Shown here piece after piece: positions 9,821 through 19,193 of a stretch of DNA of 64,000 nucleotides (the stretch's first letter is position 1; every line of letters begins with the position of its first letter). The stretch is from contig NZ_JACGLS010000002.1 of assembly GCF_014062345.1 (NCBI RefSeq), forward strand, positions 186,001 to 250,000, in the 5' to 3' direction. This DNA is from Tenacibaculum pelagium (lineage in GTDB: Bacteria; Bacteroidota; Bacteroidia; Flavobacteriales; Flavobacteriaceae). The position numbers and the translations under genes are program-made. Below the pieces are notes generated by a model, which was not told the DNA's origin, ran no database searches, and was given only the letters and a program-made list of their open reading frames with translations.

Positions 9821-9855
9821 AAAAAAGAGTGTTCATAATGAACACTCTTTTTTTT
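9821..9855. terminator. Bidirectional rho-independent terminator
   Basis: Perfect stem of A-rich arm plus GAGTGTTCA (ending 9835), loop TAA, and TGAACACTC (from 9839), with T and A runs on both sides. It serves the SPOR gene on plus and purF on minus. Confidence 0.9.
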
Positions 9856-9877
9856 ATACTATCAAAAATAACTTTAA

Positions 9878-11776
9878 TTAATAAGCTCTTTCATCATTCC
9901 CTTCATAGAAATTAATAAATGCCTGATTAACTACTCGATGACCTCCATCGGTTGGGTAATCTCCGGTAAAGTACCAATCCCCTAAATTATCAGGACATGC
10001 TTTGTGCAAACCACTTACTGGTTGAAAAATTACATCAATATCAGCTTTAATCTCTGATGTTTTAAGCATTTGAGCAATTTTAGCAGACACTTCTTTATCT
10101 GTGAAAGGCGCATAAATTTCCTTTACGAAGTTTACCACATTCTTATCCTCACTATTCTCTTGTTGCTTACATTTATTATACACTTCATCAACAATATGAT
10201 ATTGATTTGTTTCTTTTAACAATTCTAAAGCCGCTTTAAAAGCAATAAAATCATTGATTTTTGCCATGTCAATTCCATAACAATCTGGGTAACGAATTTG
10301 AGGCGCTGAAGAAACTACAACTATTTTCTTAGGATTTAATCGATCTAAGATCTTAATGATACTTTTCTTTAAAGTCGTACCACGAACAATACTATCGTCG
10401 ATAATTACTAAATTATCTGTTGGTTTTACCACACCATAAGTTACATCGTATACATGGGCTACTAAATCGTCACGACTACTATCGTCAGTAATAAACGTTC
10501 TTAGCTTCGCATCTTTAATTGCTATCTTTTCAAAACGTGGTCTTTTTGATAAAATATCTACCACTGTTTCTTTCGACAATTTTCCGTTCCCTGCTAAAAT
10601 CGCAGCTGTTTTTTGCTGATTCAACACGTCTTCTGCAGCTTCCATCATTCCAAAAAATGATGTTTCTGCAGTATTAGGAATATAAGAAAACACCGAATTT
10701 TCTATATCATTATTAATCGACTTCAATACTTCAGGAAATACATATTTCCCTAAATTTTTTCTTTCTTCATAAATTGAAGCATCACTTCCTCTAGAAAAAT
10801 AAATACGCTCAAAAGAGCATGCTTTTTTAACACGTTGTTCTAAAACTGGCTTCATTGAAGTTTCACCATTCTTCTTTATAATTAATGCGTGACCTCTGTC
10901 TATTTCTTTAATAGCATCAATATCAACATTAAATACAGTTTGAATTACTGGACGCTCTGAAGCTACAACAACAACTTCTTCATCTTCATAATAAAACGCT
11001 GGACGAATTGCAGAAGGATCTCTTAACACAAAAGCATCTCCATGACCTAGTAATCCTGCCATCGCATAACCACCATCCCAATTTTTTGCCGAACGTTGTA
11101 AAATTCTCTGAATATCTAAATGCTCTTCTATAAAAGGCGAAGCATCTTTTTTACTGAATCCAGCTTCTTTCGCTTTGATATATAAGTCAGAAACTTCATC
11201 TTCTAAAAAGTGTCCAATCTTTTCCATCACCGTTACTGTATCAGTAAACTCTTTTGGATGCTGCCCTAAATCAATTAAATCGTTTAACAATTGTTTAGAG
11301 TTGGTCATATTAAAATTACCTGCAACTATTAAGCTTTGGTGTTTCCAATTACTTTGACGTAAAAATGGATGTACACTTTCTATTGAATTCTTACCAAAAG
11401 TACCATAACGAACGTGTCCTAAAAATAGGTTTCCTAAATAAGGCACATTCTCTTCTTGCCATTGAACATCATCAACCTTTTCTGGGTGCTCTTCAAAAAC
11501 TCCATTAATTCTTTTATTAACTTTTCCGAAAATATCTTGAATTGGCTGTGATTTATTAGATCTAATTCTACTAATATATCTTGTACCTGGTTCAACGTTA
11601 AATTTTATGCTTGCTAAACCTGCACCATCTTGACCACGATTGTGCTGTTTTTCCATTAACAAGTACATTTTGTTTACACCATAAAATGCAGTACCATATT
11701 TATCTTTATAGTATTGTAATGGCTTTTTTAATCGAACCATTGCAATTCCGCATTCATGTTTAATAGCGTCACTCAT
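9878..11776 (-). CDS. purF: Amidophosphoribosyltransferase (long Bacteroidota form)
   Basis: 632 aa. Catalyses the first committed step of purine synthesis, PRPP + glutamine to 5-phosphoribosylamine. The N-terminal Ntn-hydrolase glutaminase domain has its presumed nucleophile at Cys9 (MSDAIKHEC), with HNRGQDGAG and the GHVRYGTFG motif following. The C-terminal phosphoribosyltransferase domain has the PRPP loop VIIDDSIVRGTT. It is over 100 residues longer than the classic enzyme of about 500, with extra sequence around the middle and C-terminus; this long form is, to my knowledge, common in Flavobacteriaceae. It follows the PfkB kinase gene but a terminator separates them. Confidence 0.88.
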   Translation of the reverse strand: MSDAIKHECGIAMVRLKKPLQYYKDKYGTAFYGVNKMYLLMEKQHNRGQDGAGLASIKFNVEPGTRYISRIRSNKSQPIQDIFGKVNKRINGVFEEHPEKVDDVQWQEENVPYLGNLFLGHVRYGTFGKNSIESVHPFLRQSNWKHQSLIVAGNFNMTNSKQLLNDLIDLGQHPKEFTDTVTVMEKIGHFLEDEVSDLYIKAKEAGFSKKDASPFIEEHLDIQRILQRSAKNWDGGYAMAGLLGHGDAFVLRDPSAIRPAFYYEDEEVVVVASERPVIQTVFNVDIDAIKEIDRGHALIIKKNGETSMKPVLEQRVKKACSFERIYFSRGSDASIYEERKNLGKYVFPEVLKSINNDIENSVFSYIPNTAETSFFGMMEAAEDVLNQQKTAAILAGNGKLSKETVVDILSKRPRFEKIAIKDAKLRTFITDDSSRDDLVAHVYDVTYGVVKPTDNLVIIDDSIVRGTTLKKSIIKILDRLNPKKIVVVSSAPQIRYPDCYGIDMAKINDFIAFKAALELLKETNQYHIVDEVYNKCKQQENSEDKNVVNFVKEIYAPFTDKEVSAKIAQMLKTSEIKADIDVIFQPVSGLHKACPDNLGDWYFTGDYPTDGGHRVVNQAFINFYEGNDERAY

Positions 11777-11823
11777 TTGAATTATAAATATTTAGTTGTG
11801 TTGTGTGTTGTTGTTTTTAATAT

Positions 11824-11856
11824 AAAAAAAATCCGCAGCAAAACGCGCGGATTTTT
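11824..11856 (-). terminator. Terminator after the PfkB kinase gene
   Basis: Minus-strand stem AAAATCCGC / GCGGATTTT with a roughly 10-base loop and a run of T (complement of the A run at 11824-11831). It lies 3 bases after the kinase stop codon. Confidence 0.85.
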
Positions 11857-11858
11857 AT

Positions 11859-12785
11859 TTATGATAACTCTATATCAAATTGTGTTAAATCTTTAAAAGA
11901 CTGCAAACGTGTTAGCACTTCGTCTTTCGTTAGTTCTTCCATTCGCTGTGTTCCGAATTTCTCAACACAGAAAGAAGCTAAGTTAGAACCGTAGATAATC
12001 GCGTTCTTCATATTCTCAAACGATATATCTTCTGTTTTCGCTAAATATCCGCAGAAACCTCCTGCGAAAGTATCTCCTGCTCCTGTTGGATCAAACACTT
12101 CTGCTAATGGTAATGCCGGTGCGTAAAACATTTTTCCTTCATTAAATAATAAAGCTCCATGTTCTCCTTTTTTAATTACCACATATTTAGGACCCATTTC
12201 ATGAATCTTCTTAGCAGCATTAACTAAAGAATACTCTCCAGATAATTGACGCGCTTCTTCATCGTTAATTGTAATTACATCTACTCTTTTTAAAACAGTA
12301 TGCAAATCAGCTAAAGCAATGTCCATCCAAAAGTTCATAGTATCTAAAACTACTAATTTTGGTCTTTCGTTCATTTGATCTAAAACAGATGCTTGTGTTA
12401 ACGGGTGTAAATTACCTAACATTACAATACCAGAGTCTTTAAATGCTTCTGGAACTACTGGTTGAAAATGCTCTAATACATTTAATTCAGTTACTAAAGT
12501 ATCACGAGAGTTCATATCGTTATGATATTTACCACTCCAAAAGAAAGTCTTTCCTTCTTTAATGATCTCTACTCCATCAGTATTAATTCCTTTGTTGTTC
12601 ATCATATCTAAATATGACTGAGGAAAATCTCCACCAACAACAGAAACTACTCCTGTTTCAACTCCAAATTGAGAAGCTGCTAAACCAACAAAAGTTCCTG
12701 AACCTCCTAATATCTTATCTGTTTTACCAAAAGGCGTTTCAATAGCGTCAAATGCTACGGTACCAACTGCTAATAATTTACTCAT
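11859..12785 (-). CDS. PfkB-family carbohydrate/nucleoside kinase
   Basis: 308 aa, typical length for the ribokinase/PfkB family, which phosphorylates sugars or nucleosides with ATP. The N-terminal glycine-rich motif GGSGTFVGLAASQFG (about 28-42) and the C-terminal catalytic signature DPTGAGDTFAGGF (about 236-248, Asp as base) are both intact. Substrate cannot be told from the sequence; proximity to purF hints at nucleoside or ribose metabolism but is weak evidence. Divergent from sufE with overlapping promoters in the 74-base gap. Confidence 0.82.
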   Translation of the reverse strand: MSKLLAVGTVAFDAIETPFGKTDKILGGSGTFVGLAASQFGVETGVVSVVGGDFPQSYLDMMNNKGINTDGVEIIKEGKTFFWSGKYHNDMNSRDTLVTELNVLEHFQPVVPEAFKDSGIVMLGNLHPLTQASVLDQMNERPKLVVLDTMNFWMDIALADLHTVLKRVDVITINDEEARQLSGEYSLVNAAKKIHEMGPKYVVIKKGEHGALLFNEGKMFYAPALPLAEVFDPTGAGDTFAGGFCGYLAKTEDISFENMKNAIIYGSNLASFCVEKFGTQRMEELTKDEVLTRLQSFKDLTQFDIELS

Positions 12786-12802
12786 TTCTTATTTTTTTAC
12801 TG

Positions 12803-12849
12803 TAATTTTGCACTTTTAAATAAAGTGGTCGTACGACTGTGCAAAAATA
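12803..12849. promoter_or_regulatory. Divergent promoter pair between PfkB kinase and sufE
   Basis: Two TAnnTTTG elements face opposite ways: TAATTTTG at 12803-12810 (plus, for sufE) and TATTTTTG at 12842-12849 (minus, for the kinase). Each lies on the far side of the other gene's transcription start, so the two transcripts would overlap at their 5' ends. Confidence 0.6.
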
Positions 12850-12859
12850 GTTTTAAAAA

Positions 12860-13285
12860 ATGACTATCAAAGAAATACAAGAAGAAATTATTGATGAGTT
12901 TTCAATGTTTGAAGACTGGATGGAGCGCTATGAGTATATTATTGATTTAGGAAGATCGTTGCCTTTAATAAATGAAGCTTATAAATTAGATGAAAATTTA
13001 ATTAAAGGATGTCAATCGAAAGTATGGTTGTATTCTGAATTAAAGAACGACACTATTGAATTTACTGCCGATAGTGATGCTATTTTAACCAAAGGTATTG
13101 TGGCGTTATTATTGAGGGTATTTTCAAACCAAACACCACAAGCTATTTTAGAAGCGAATACTAATTTTATTGATGAAATTGGACTGAAAGAACACTTAAG
13201 TCCAACTCGTGCTAATGGATTAGTATCAATGGTGAAACAAATAAAAATGTACGCAATTGCTCAACAGAGTAAATTAGCGAATTAA
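12860..13285 (+). CDS. sufE: SufE cysteine-desulfurase sulfur acceptor
   Basis: 141 aa, the usual size of SufE. It accepts persulfide sulfur from the desulfurase SufS and hands it to the SufBCD scaffold. The acceptor cysteine is Cys51 in GCQSKVW; SPTRANGLVSMV near the C-terminus is also typical. It starts a cluster with sufT (11-base gap) and a DUF2480 gene (3-base gap). The rest of the suf operon (sufBCDS) is not in the window. Confidence 0.92.
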   Translation: MTIKEIQEEIIDEFSMFEDWMERYEYIIDLGRSLPLINEAYKLDENLIKGCQSKVWLYSELKNDTIEFTADSDAILTKGIVALLLRVFSNQTPQAILEANTNFIDEIGLKEHLSPTRANGLVSMVKQIKMYAIAQQSKLAN

Positions 13286-13296
13286 AGAAAGAAGAA

Positions 13297-13617
13297 ATGA
13301 CAGATAAAGATTTAGAAGATTTAGGAGATAAAATAGTTCGTGTATTAAAAACCATATTCGATCCAGAGATACCTGTAGATATTTACGAGTTAGGTTTAAT
13401 ATATGATGTATTCGTATCAGAAGAAAACGATGCTAAAATATTAATGACTTTAACCTCTCCTAACTGCCCAGTAGCAGAAAGCTTACCGGTAGAGATTGAG
13501 GAAAAGGTGAAAACCTTAAAAGAAATTAACAACTGTGAAGTTGAAATTACTTTCGATCCTACTTGGACTCAAGACATGATGAGTGACGAAGCTAAATTAG
13601 AATTAGGAATGCTGTAA
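13297..13617 (+). CDS. sufT: SufT/MIP18-family Fe-S assembly protein (DUF59)
   Basis: 106 aa single MIP18 (DUF59) domain. The signature DPEIPVDIYELGLIYDV (about 22-38) and TLTSPNCPVAE with conserved Cys57 are present, and it ends WTQDMMSDEAKLELGM as in bacterial SufT-like proteins. These help mature Fe-S proteins. The tight position between sufE and DUF2480 supports the assignment. Confidence 0.88.
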   Translation: MTDKDLEDLGDKIVRVLKTIFDPEIPVDIYELGLIYDVFVSEENDAKILMTLTSPNCPVAESLPVEIEEKVKTLKEINNCEVEITFDPTWTQDMMSDEAKLELGML

Positions 13618-13620
13618 TTT

Positions 13621-14133
13621 ATGGCAGAAGAAATTATAAATAGAGTTGCCAATAGTAAATTAATTACTATCGATCTTGAAGATTTTTATCCTCAAGGGAA
13701 TCGTGTTGTTTTTGACATTAAAGATTGGCTATATGAAGGATTAATTCTTCGTGAAAAGGATTTTAGGGAGCAGGTAAATAATCATGATTGGTCTCAGTAC
13801 GAAAACAACTATGTTGCTTTATCATGTTCTTCTGATGCTATTATTCCTTCTTGGGCTTATTTACTACTATCCACTCAATTATCCGAATATGCGAAGAAAG
13901 TTGTTGTTGGGAATTTAGAATTGTTAGAAACTGTTATCTATCAAGAAATCATCAATCAAATTGACACTTCAGAATTTACTGATAAACCTGTAATTATTAA
14001 AGGATGTGCAGATAAACCAATTCCTCCTTCTGCTTACACTTTATTAATAGAGAAAATTCAACCTGTCGCTAAAACAATTATGTTTGGTGAAGCTTGCTCA
14101 ACAGTTCCTTTATATAAAAAGACGAAAAAGTGA
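13621..14133 (+). CDS. DUF2480 family protein in Suf cluster
   Basis: 170 aa cytosolic protein of the Bacteroidota-specific DUF2480 family; no signal peptide or helix. Function is unknown. Three cysteines stand in strongly motif-like settings: ALSCSSDAIIP (Cys69), IKGCADKPIPPSAY (Cys129) and GEACSTVPLYK (Cys159). The even spacing and the 3-base gap behind sufT suggest a role tied to Fe-S assembly, possibly cluster or metal binding; this is inference from context. Confidence 0.82.
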   Translation: MAEEIINRVANSKLITIDLEDFYPQGNRVVFDIKDWLYEGLILREKDFREQVNNHDWSQYENNYVALSCSSDAIIPSWAYLLLSTQLSEYAKKVVVGNLELLETVIYQEIINQIDTSEFTDKPVIIKGCADKPIPPSAYTLLIEKIQPVAKTIMFGEACSTVPLYKKTKK

Positions 14134-14171
14134 CTTTTTAAAAATAAGTTTGTCTAACTATACCGAGTACG

Positions 14172-14179
14172 TATATTTG
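14172..14179 (+). promoter_or_regulatory. Promoter of the DUF3078 gene
   Basis: TATATTTG matches TAnnTTTG, with a TTG 19 bases upstream at the -33 position. The best two-part Bacteroidota promoter in the window; the ATG is 31 bases downstream. Confidence 0.75.
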
Positions 14180-14210
14180 CGCCCTCAAAAAAAACAAAAA
14201 TAACATTACA

Positions 14211-15083
14211 ATGAAAAAATTATTAGCTATCGCTTTCTTATTTGGAGCTTTAACTGTTAGTGCACAAGAAAAGAAAGAAGAACAACCAAAAGAAGGATGG
14301 AAAAGAACAGGAAACATTTCTTTTTTATTCAATCAATCAGCATTTAACAACTGGTTAGCTGGTGGAACAAACAACATTTCTGGTACTTTAGGATTAAACT
14401 ACGACTTTAACTACATAAAAGGAGACTGGACTTGGGATAATAAATTAATTGCTTCTTATGGTTTAACAAAGTTAAAAGGAGAAGATATTCAAAAAACTGA
14501 TGATCGTTTAGAGTTAAACTCTTTATTAGGAAAAAAAGCTTCAGGATACTGGTATTACTCGGCATTTTTTAACTTTAAAACTCAAATGTCATCAACTGAT
14601 GTCGGAGGAGAACAACAATCTCACTTTTTCTCACCTGCATACTTCCAATTCGGACCTGGTATGTTATGGAAAAAGTCTGACAACTTAAAAATTAACATCG
14701 CACCAGCAACTTCTAAATTAATTGTTGTTCACGATCATTTTACTAAAGTACCATCTGCCGGAGTTAATGCTTTTAATGCTGCAGGAGGATATTTTGGAGT
14801 TGAAGCTAACGAAACTACTCGTTTCGAATTTGGTGCTGCTGTTAACGCATATTACAAATTTGATTTAATGGAAAATGTATCAGTTGAAAATATTTTAAAC
14901 TTATACAGCAACTATATAGAAGAGGCTCAAAATGTTGATATTGACTATACAGTAAATGTAGTTATGAAAATTAACAAGTACTTATCGGCTAACTTAGCAT
15001 TACAGGCTATTTATGACGATAATGCTTACGAAGGATTTCAAACAAGAGAAGTATTTGGTTTAGGTGTTAACTACGGTTTCTAA
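14211..15083 (+). CDS. DUF3078 outer-membrane-like protein
   Basis: 290 aa. Signal peptide ending LTVSAQ (about residue 18), then a charged linker (EKKEEQPKEGWK), then repeated amphipathic beta-strand sequence with many aromatic residues and the NWLAGGTNNISGTLGLNYDFNY motif that marks DUF3078. It ends in a strand with terminal F (GLGVNYGF), as expected for an outer-membrane beta-barrel. Function unknown. It has its own promoter and a terminator at 15111. Confidence 0.83.
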   Translation: MKKLLAIAFLFGALTVSAQEKKEEQPKEGWKRTGNISFLFNQSAFNNWLAGGTNNISGTLGLNYDFNYIKGDWTWDNKLIASYGLTKLKGEDIQKTDDRLELNSLLGKKASGYWYYSAFFNFKTQMSSTDVGGEQQSHFFSPAYFQFGPGMLWKKSDNLKINIAPATSKLIVVHDHFTKVPSAGVNAFNAAGGYFGVEANETTRFEFGAAVNAYYKFDLMENVSVENILNLYSNYIEEAQNVDIDYTVNVVMKINKYLSANLALQAIYDDNAYEGFQTREVFGLGVNYGF

Positions 15084-15110
15084 ACAAGATAAACACAATA
15101 TATCAAACAA

Positions 15111-15143
15111 ACCTCAAAGAGAAATCTTTGAGGTTTTGTTTTT
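15111..15143 (+). terminator. Terminator after the DUF3078 gene
   Basis: Stem CCTCAAAGA / TCTTTGAGG with a GAAA tetraloop (15112-15133) followed by a T-rich tail. Confidence 0.88.
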
Positions 15144-15172
15144 TGCTTATTTTAGCTTAAAATTAAAAAAGA

Positions 15173-16294
15173 ATGACCTTATTAATAATTTACGCTACAG
15201 TTTCTATTTTTTTCTCTTTTCTATGTTCAATTTTAGAAGCTGTACTACTAAGTGTATCACCTACTTTTATTAATGTTAAAAAGAAAGAAGGAAAAGCATT
15301 TGCTACACAGTTAGAGACACTTAAAAAAGATGTTGACAAACCTTTAATTGCAATTCTTACACTAAACACACTTGCCCACACTGTTGGTGCTATTTTAGTG
15401 GGGGTGCAAGCCAAAGTTGCCTATGCAGAATTGTACGGAAGCGAAACTAAATCCTTTTTAGGAATTGAATTTACTGAAGATTTAATGGTTGGTGTGGTAT
15501 CTTCTATTATGACTATTTTAATTTTAGTTGCTTCAGAAATTATTCCAAAAACTATAGGAGCTACTTACTGGAAACAATTGGCTAATTTTACTACTAAGGC
15601 TTTGAACATTATGATTTTTCCATTAAAATGGACAGGTATTCTTTGGATATTACAACTAACAACAAAGTTAATCGGTGGAAAAGGTGGACATGGTGAAAGT
15701 GTTTTAAGTAGAGAAGATTTTTCTGCAATGACAGATATTGCTGAGCAAGAAGGCGTTTTTCAAGAGAACGAAAGTAACGTAATTAGAAACATGTTGAACT
15801 TTAAAGATGTTCAGGCAAAACACATTATGACTCCTCGTACTGTTATTACAACTGCTGATGAAAGTCAAACCATTCAATCTTTTTTCGACGACAATAAATC
15901 ACTGCGTTTTTCAAGAATTCCTGTTTTTGCAGAGAATCCTGATAACATCACAGGGTATATTTTAAAAGACCAATTACTATTAGCTTTAATTGATAAAAAA
16001 GGAGATCAGCCTTTAAAATCGATTAAAAGAAATATTATTATTGCGAATAGAGATTTATCAATCCCTAACTTGTTTGAAAAATTAATTGAACAAAGAGAGC
16101 ATTTAGCTTTAGTTGTTGATGAATACGGATCGGTAAGCGGATTAGTTACCCAAGAAGATGTTATCGAAACCTTATTGGGCTTCGAAATTATGGATGAAAG
16201 CGATAACGTAGCAGATTTACAAAGTTTAGCAAGAAAGAGTTGGGAAAGGCGTGCAAAACGTCTTGGTATTATTGAAGAAGATGATACTGAGTAA
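15173..16294 (+). CDS. CNNM/CorC-type hemolysin-family membrane protein with CBS domains
   Basis: 373 aa. N-terminal CNNM (DUF21) membrane domain with about four hydrophobic helices (roughly 1-24, 58-80, 98-120, 140-160; SEIIPKTIGATYW is the signature), then a CBS pair (about 215-340, with KHIMTPRTVI and VVDEYGSVSGLVTQEDVIETLLG). There is no C-terminal CorC_HlyC transporter-associated domain: the protein stops soon after the second CBS. Relatives move or sense Mg2+/other divalent ions; the family also includes GldE-like proteins. Exact function uncertain. Ends in a strong terminator. Confidence 0.82.
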   Translation: MTLLIIYATVSIFFSFLCSILEAVLLSVSPTFINVKKKEGKAFATQLETLKKDVDKPLIAILTLNTLAHTVGAILVGVQAKVAYAELYGSETKSFLGIEFTEDLMVGVVSSIMTILILVASEIIPKTIGATYWKQLANFTTKALNIMIFPLKWTGILWILQLTTKLIGGKGGHGESVLSREDFSAMTDIAEQEGVFQENESNVIRNMLNFKDVQAKHIMTPRTVITTADESQTIQSFFDDNKSLRFSRIPVFAENPDNITGYILKDQLLLALIDKKGDQPLKSIKRNIIIANRDLSIPNLFEKLIEQREHLALVVDEYGSVSGLVTQEDVIETLLGFEIMDESDNVADLQSLARKSWERRAKRLGIIEEDDTE

Positions 16295-16314
16295 ACAATT
16301 CTAAAGATCAAGTA

Positions 16315-16350
16315 TAAAAAAAGGAGTGAATTTAAATTCACTCCTTTTTT
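16315..16350. terminator. Bidirectional terminator between CNNM gene and TonB receptor
   Basis: Near-perfect palindrome AAAGGAGTGAATTT / AAATTCACTCCTTT centred at 16333, with A and T runs; works for both converging genes. Confidence 0.9.
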
Positions 16351-16377
16351 ATTATATAAACTACTTTTTAACTTACT

Positions 16378-19152
16378 CTAGTTATTAATTGTCCAAGATA
16401 TATAATACAACGAACCAATTAAACCAGATCCAGGTGCAACTACGTACTCTTTACCCGTTAAGTTTGTTCCTCCAATTTTTATTTTAGACTTTAAAGATGG
16501 TATTCTATAATTCATCTGAGCGTCTAAAACTGTTCTTGCATCAACTTGGGCATCTAAGAAACTTGATTGCCATAAAAAGTCATTTTGCCATCTTGCATTA
16601 ATGTTAAATCCAAAATTTTTAAATAAGTTAGGATTACCAAACATAACTTTAAGCTGATGCTCTGGAATATTGAACCCTGGTTGAAAAGATGGGTCACTAG
16701 CCTGATCGAAAACTAATTTACTATATGTATAATTAGTTCCGAAATTAAATGTTTTAAACACTTTTGTTGTTAAACCTATTCCAACACCATAAGAATCAAT
16801 ATCAGCAGTTGAATTAGTATTTAAAGTAACATTGGTAACATCTCTATTAGCTAAAGCAGCTGTAGCCAATGCATCAGGTATTCCATTAGAAATAACCCCA
16901 TAATTAGGAACCACCACATCTTTAAATGCTACGAAATTTTCATATTGATTATAATATCCGCTTAAATCTAATTCTACAATATTAGTTTCCCCAATATTAA
17001 TAATACTTCTATATCCTAATTCATAAGATTTTACATTCTCAGCTTCAACAGGTTTTACATCAGCTTTATCAAGACTTGCAAGAGCTGTTGGTAAAGCAGG
17101 TGCTCCTCCAGCAATTAAAACACCTAAAAACTGATTATATGAATCCTTTGTATAAGACTTATTAAAAGCATCCGAACCAGTTATTGTAGAAGTTGATGGG
17201 GCACCTGTACCTGAGTTAGTAACTACAGCATTGAATCTCGTTAAGTTTTCTACTGAAGTACCTAAAATGAAACGGTTAGGCCCTGATCTTAAACCAAAAA
17301 ATTGTTCTGGGATACTTGGGTTTCTAAATCCTGTTTGATAAGAAGCACGGATTATTTTATTCTTACTTCCTCCAACATCGTAAGTTAATGCAACCCTTGG
17401 CGAGTAATTTCCTTCGAAATTTTTTGCTTTATCATAACGTATAGATGCAGTTAACTTAGCTCTTTCATCTAAAAAGCTTTTTTGAATTTGAGAATAAGCT
17501 CCGTACATATCGAAGTTTATTGGACTGTCTTTATCTGTAAATAAAGTTCCTTGAGAGTTAATATTGAATTTACGGTATGAACCTCCTATTTGAATTTCAG
17601 CCCATGATATTAAATCTCTAAAATTATAATTTGCATCAGCATGATAATAACCTGTTTTATCTTTAATCCCTGCTCCTCCTTCGTTTATAGGTGTTGCGAT
17701 AATTTCATCTAATGCTTTTCTGTACTCAGGTGTTCCTGGCTTCAATCTATTTCTATCTGCAAAATCACGAGCACTTTTGTCGTTTCCTGGTGTAACTCCT
17801 GGAACACCGCCAGCAAATGCAGTAGCATACTCACCAAACCAATTTTCAGAAGGGTTATATCTTTCATTTAAAGCAACCCCTGCAAATCTAAGATCATGAG
17901 TTTTATCTCCTGAATCATTACCAACATAATAACCTCTTACGAAAAAGTTTTTACCAATAACCTCTAATTTATGTTGCTCTAAAGAATAACCTTCTTGTGA
18001 AAACCTATTTGTTCCTTGGTATGAATTATTACCTTGAGAAAAACGAGAGTTATAAATTAATTCTAATTTATCGTTACCCATTGGTCTATAATGTATCGAA
18101 CCGTCAAACTTAACATTATACCCATCATAATCATAAATTTGATTTTCAGCATATCCTGTTCTACTAACTCTTCCAATACCTGGTAATGGAAACACAACTT
18201 CATCTCCATAGAAATTTACCCCATCATAATCAGAGTGAGAATCTCTATCTCCTTCTTTAACAACACCTCCAACACCAGTCGTATTAGTATCATCATTCGC
18301 ATGCCATTCTTCAGCTTTAAAAGCGTTAAAATTAACTTTAGCTGCAATATAATCATTAAACTTATAAGCCATTCTAACTCCTACATCGTAAAACGGATTA
18401 GTCCCTGCCGCTTCTTGAGTCATTTGACCTGTTTTAAAATAAGCACTTATTCCGTCGTAATTAAAAGGGTTTTTACTTCTCATTAAAAGTATACCGTTAA
18501 AGGCATTCGCACCATATAATGCAGAAGAAGCTCCTGGTAATATCTCAACGCTTTTAACGTCTAAATCTGACAATCCTAAAACATTACCCGCAGAGAAATT
18601 TAATGCTGGTATTGAAGTTTCAGCACCGTCAAGCAATTGTACAAAACGGGTGTTATCAAAAGTAGCAAAACCTCTTGAGTTAATTGCTTTATAACCATAA
18701 TTCGACTCTCTAGATTCTATTCCTTTTAAATTAGCTAAACCATCATAAAAAGAAACTGAAGTATTTCTTTTCATATCTGTAATACCAATTCTTTCGATAG
18801 TAACTGGAGATTCAATAATACGTTCTGGAGATCTCGATGCAGAAATAACAACTTCATCTAAAGCTGTATTTTCTTTTAAAATTACATTTACCTCTTGATC
18901 TTTAGAAGTAATTTCAATTACTTCTGTTTTGTATCCAAAAGCTGAAACTTGAATAGAAAAAGGGAATTTTGCTTTAACAGATATCGTGAAATTTCCATCA
19001 ATATCTGAAGTTGTTTGTCCTTGTACTGAATTGATTAAGGCACTCGGAAAAGGCTCAAGATATTCATCATATACCTTTCCTGTAATTGTAGTTTGCCCAT
19101 AAAAAGACATACTACATAAAACAAAAACTGTTAATAGTAGTTTTTTAAACAT
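16378..19152 (-). CDS. TonB-dependent outer-membrane receptor with carboxypeptidase-D-like N-terminal domain
   Basis: 924 aa. Signal peptide (about 1-19, ending SFYGQ), then a CarboxypepD_reg-like beta-sandwich (about 21-95), a plug domain (ALDEVVISASRSPE at about 97 on, LKGIESRES, GASSALYGANAFNG), then a long beta-barrel ending NLTGKEYVVAPGSG and a final strand. Imports an unidentified ligand using energy from TonB. No SusD partner gene follows, which argues against a classical polysaccharide locus. Two TonB-C-terminal genes lie directly upstream on the same strand (gap 41 bases), suggesting a dedicated unit. Substrate unknown. Confidence 0.9.
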   Translation of the reverse strand: MFKKLLLTVFVLCSMSFYGQTTITGKVYDEYLEPFPSALINSVQGQTTSDIDGNFTISVKAKFPFSIQVSAFGYKTEVIEITSKDQEVNVILKENTALDEVVISASRSPERIIESPVTIERIGITDMKRNTSVSFYDGLANLKGIESRESNYGYKAINSRGFATFDNTRFVQLLDGAETSIPALNFSAGNVLGLSDLDVKSVEILPGASSALYGANAFNGILLMRSKNPFNYDGISAYFKTGQMTQEAAGTNPFYDVGVRMAYKFNDYIAAKVNFNAFKAEEWHANDDTNTTGVGGVVKEGDRDSHSDYDGVNFYGDEVVFPLPGIGRVSRTGYAENQIYDYDGYNVKFDGSIHYRPMGNDKLELIYNSRFSQGNNSYQGTNRFSQEGYSLEQHKLEVIGKNFFVRGYYVGNDSGDKTHDLRFAGVALNERYNPSENWFGEYATAFAGGVPGVTPGNDKSARDFADRNRLKPGTPEYRKALDEIIATPINEGGAGIKDKTGYYHADANYNFRDLISWAEIQIGGSYRKFNINSQGTLFTDKDSPINFDMYGAYSQIQKSFLDERAKLTASIRYDKAKNFEGNYSPRVALTYDVGGSKNKIIRASYQTGFRNPSIPEQFFGLRSGPNRFILGTSVENLTRFNAVVTNSGTGAPSTSTITGSDAFNKSYTKDSYNQFLGVLIAGGAPALPTALASLDKADVKPVEAENVKSYELGYRSIINIGETNIVELDLSGYYNQYENFVAFKDVVVPNYGVISNGIPDALATAALANRDVTNVTLNTNSTADIDSYGVGIGLTTKVFKTFNFGTNYTYSKLVFDQASDPSFQPGFNIPEHQLKVMFGNPNLFKNFGFNINARWQNDFLWQSSFLDAQVDARTVLDAQMNYRIPSLKSKIKIGGTNLTGKEYVVAPGSGLIGSLYYISWTINN

Positions 19153-19193
19153 AGTGTTTATTTTAATTAATTGTATTTATTATTGAGGGATAT

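Noticed and set aside
15064..15273. 69-aa plus-strand ORF between the DUF3078 and CNNM genes
   Set aside because: It spans a terminator and overlaps both neighbours in another frame; no recognisable protein.
15190..15414. 74-aa minus-strand ORF opposite the CNNM gene start
   Set aside because: Reverse-frame shadow of a well-supported membrane protein gene.
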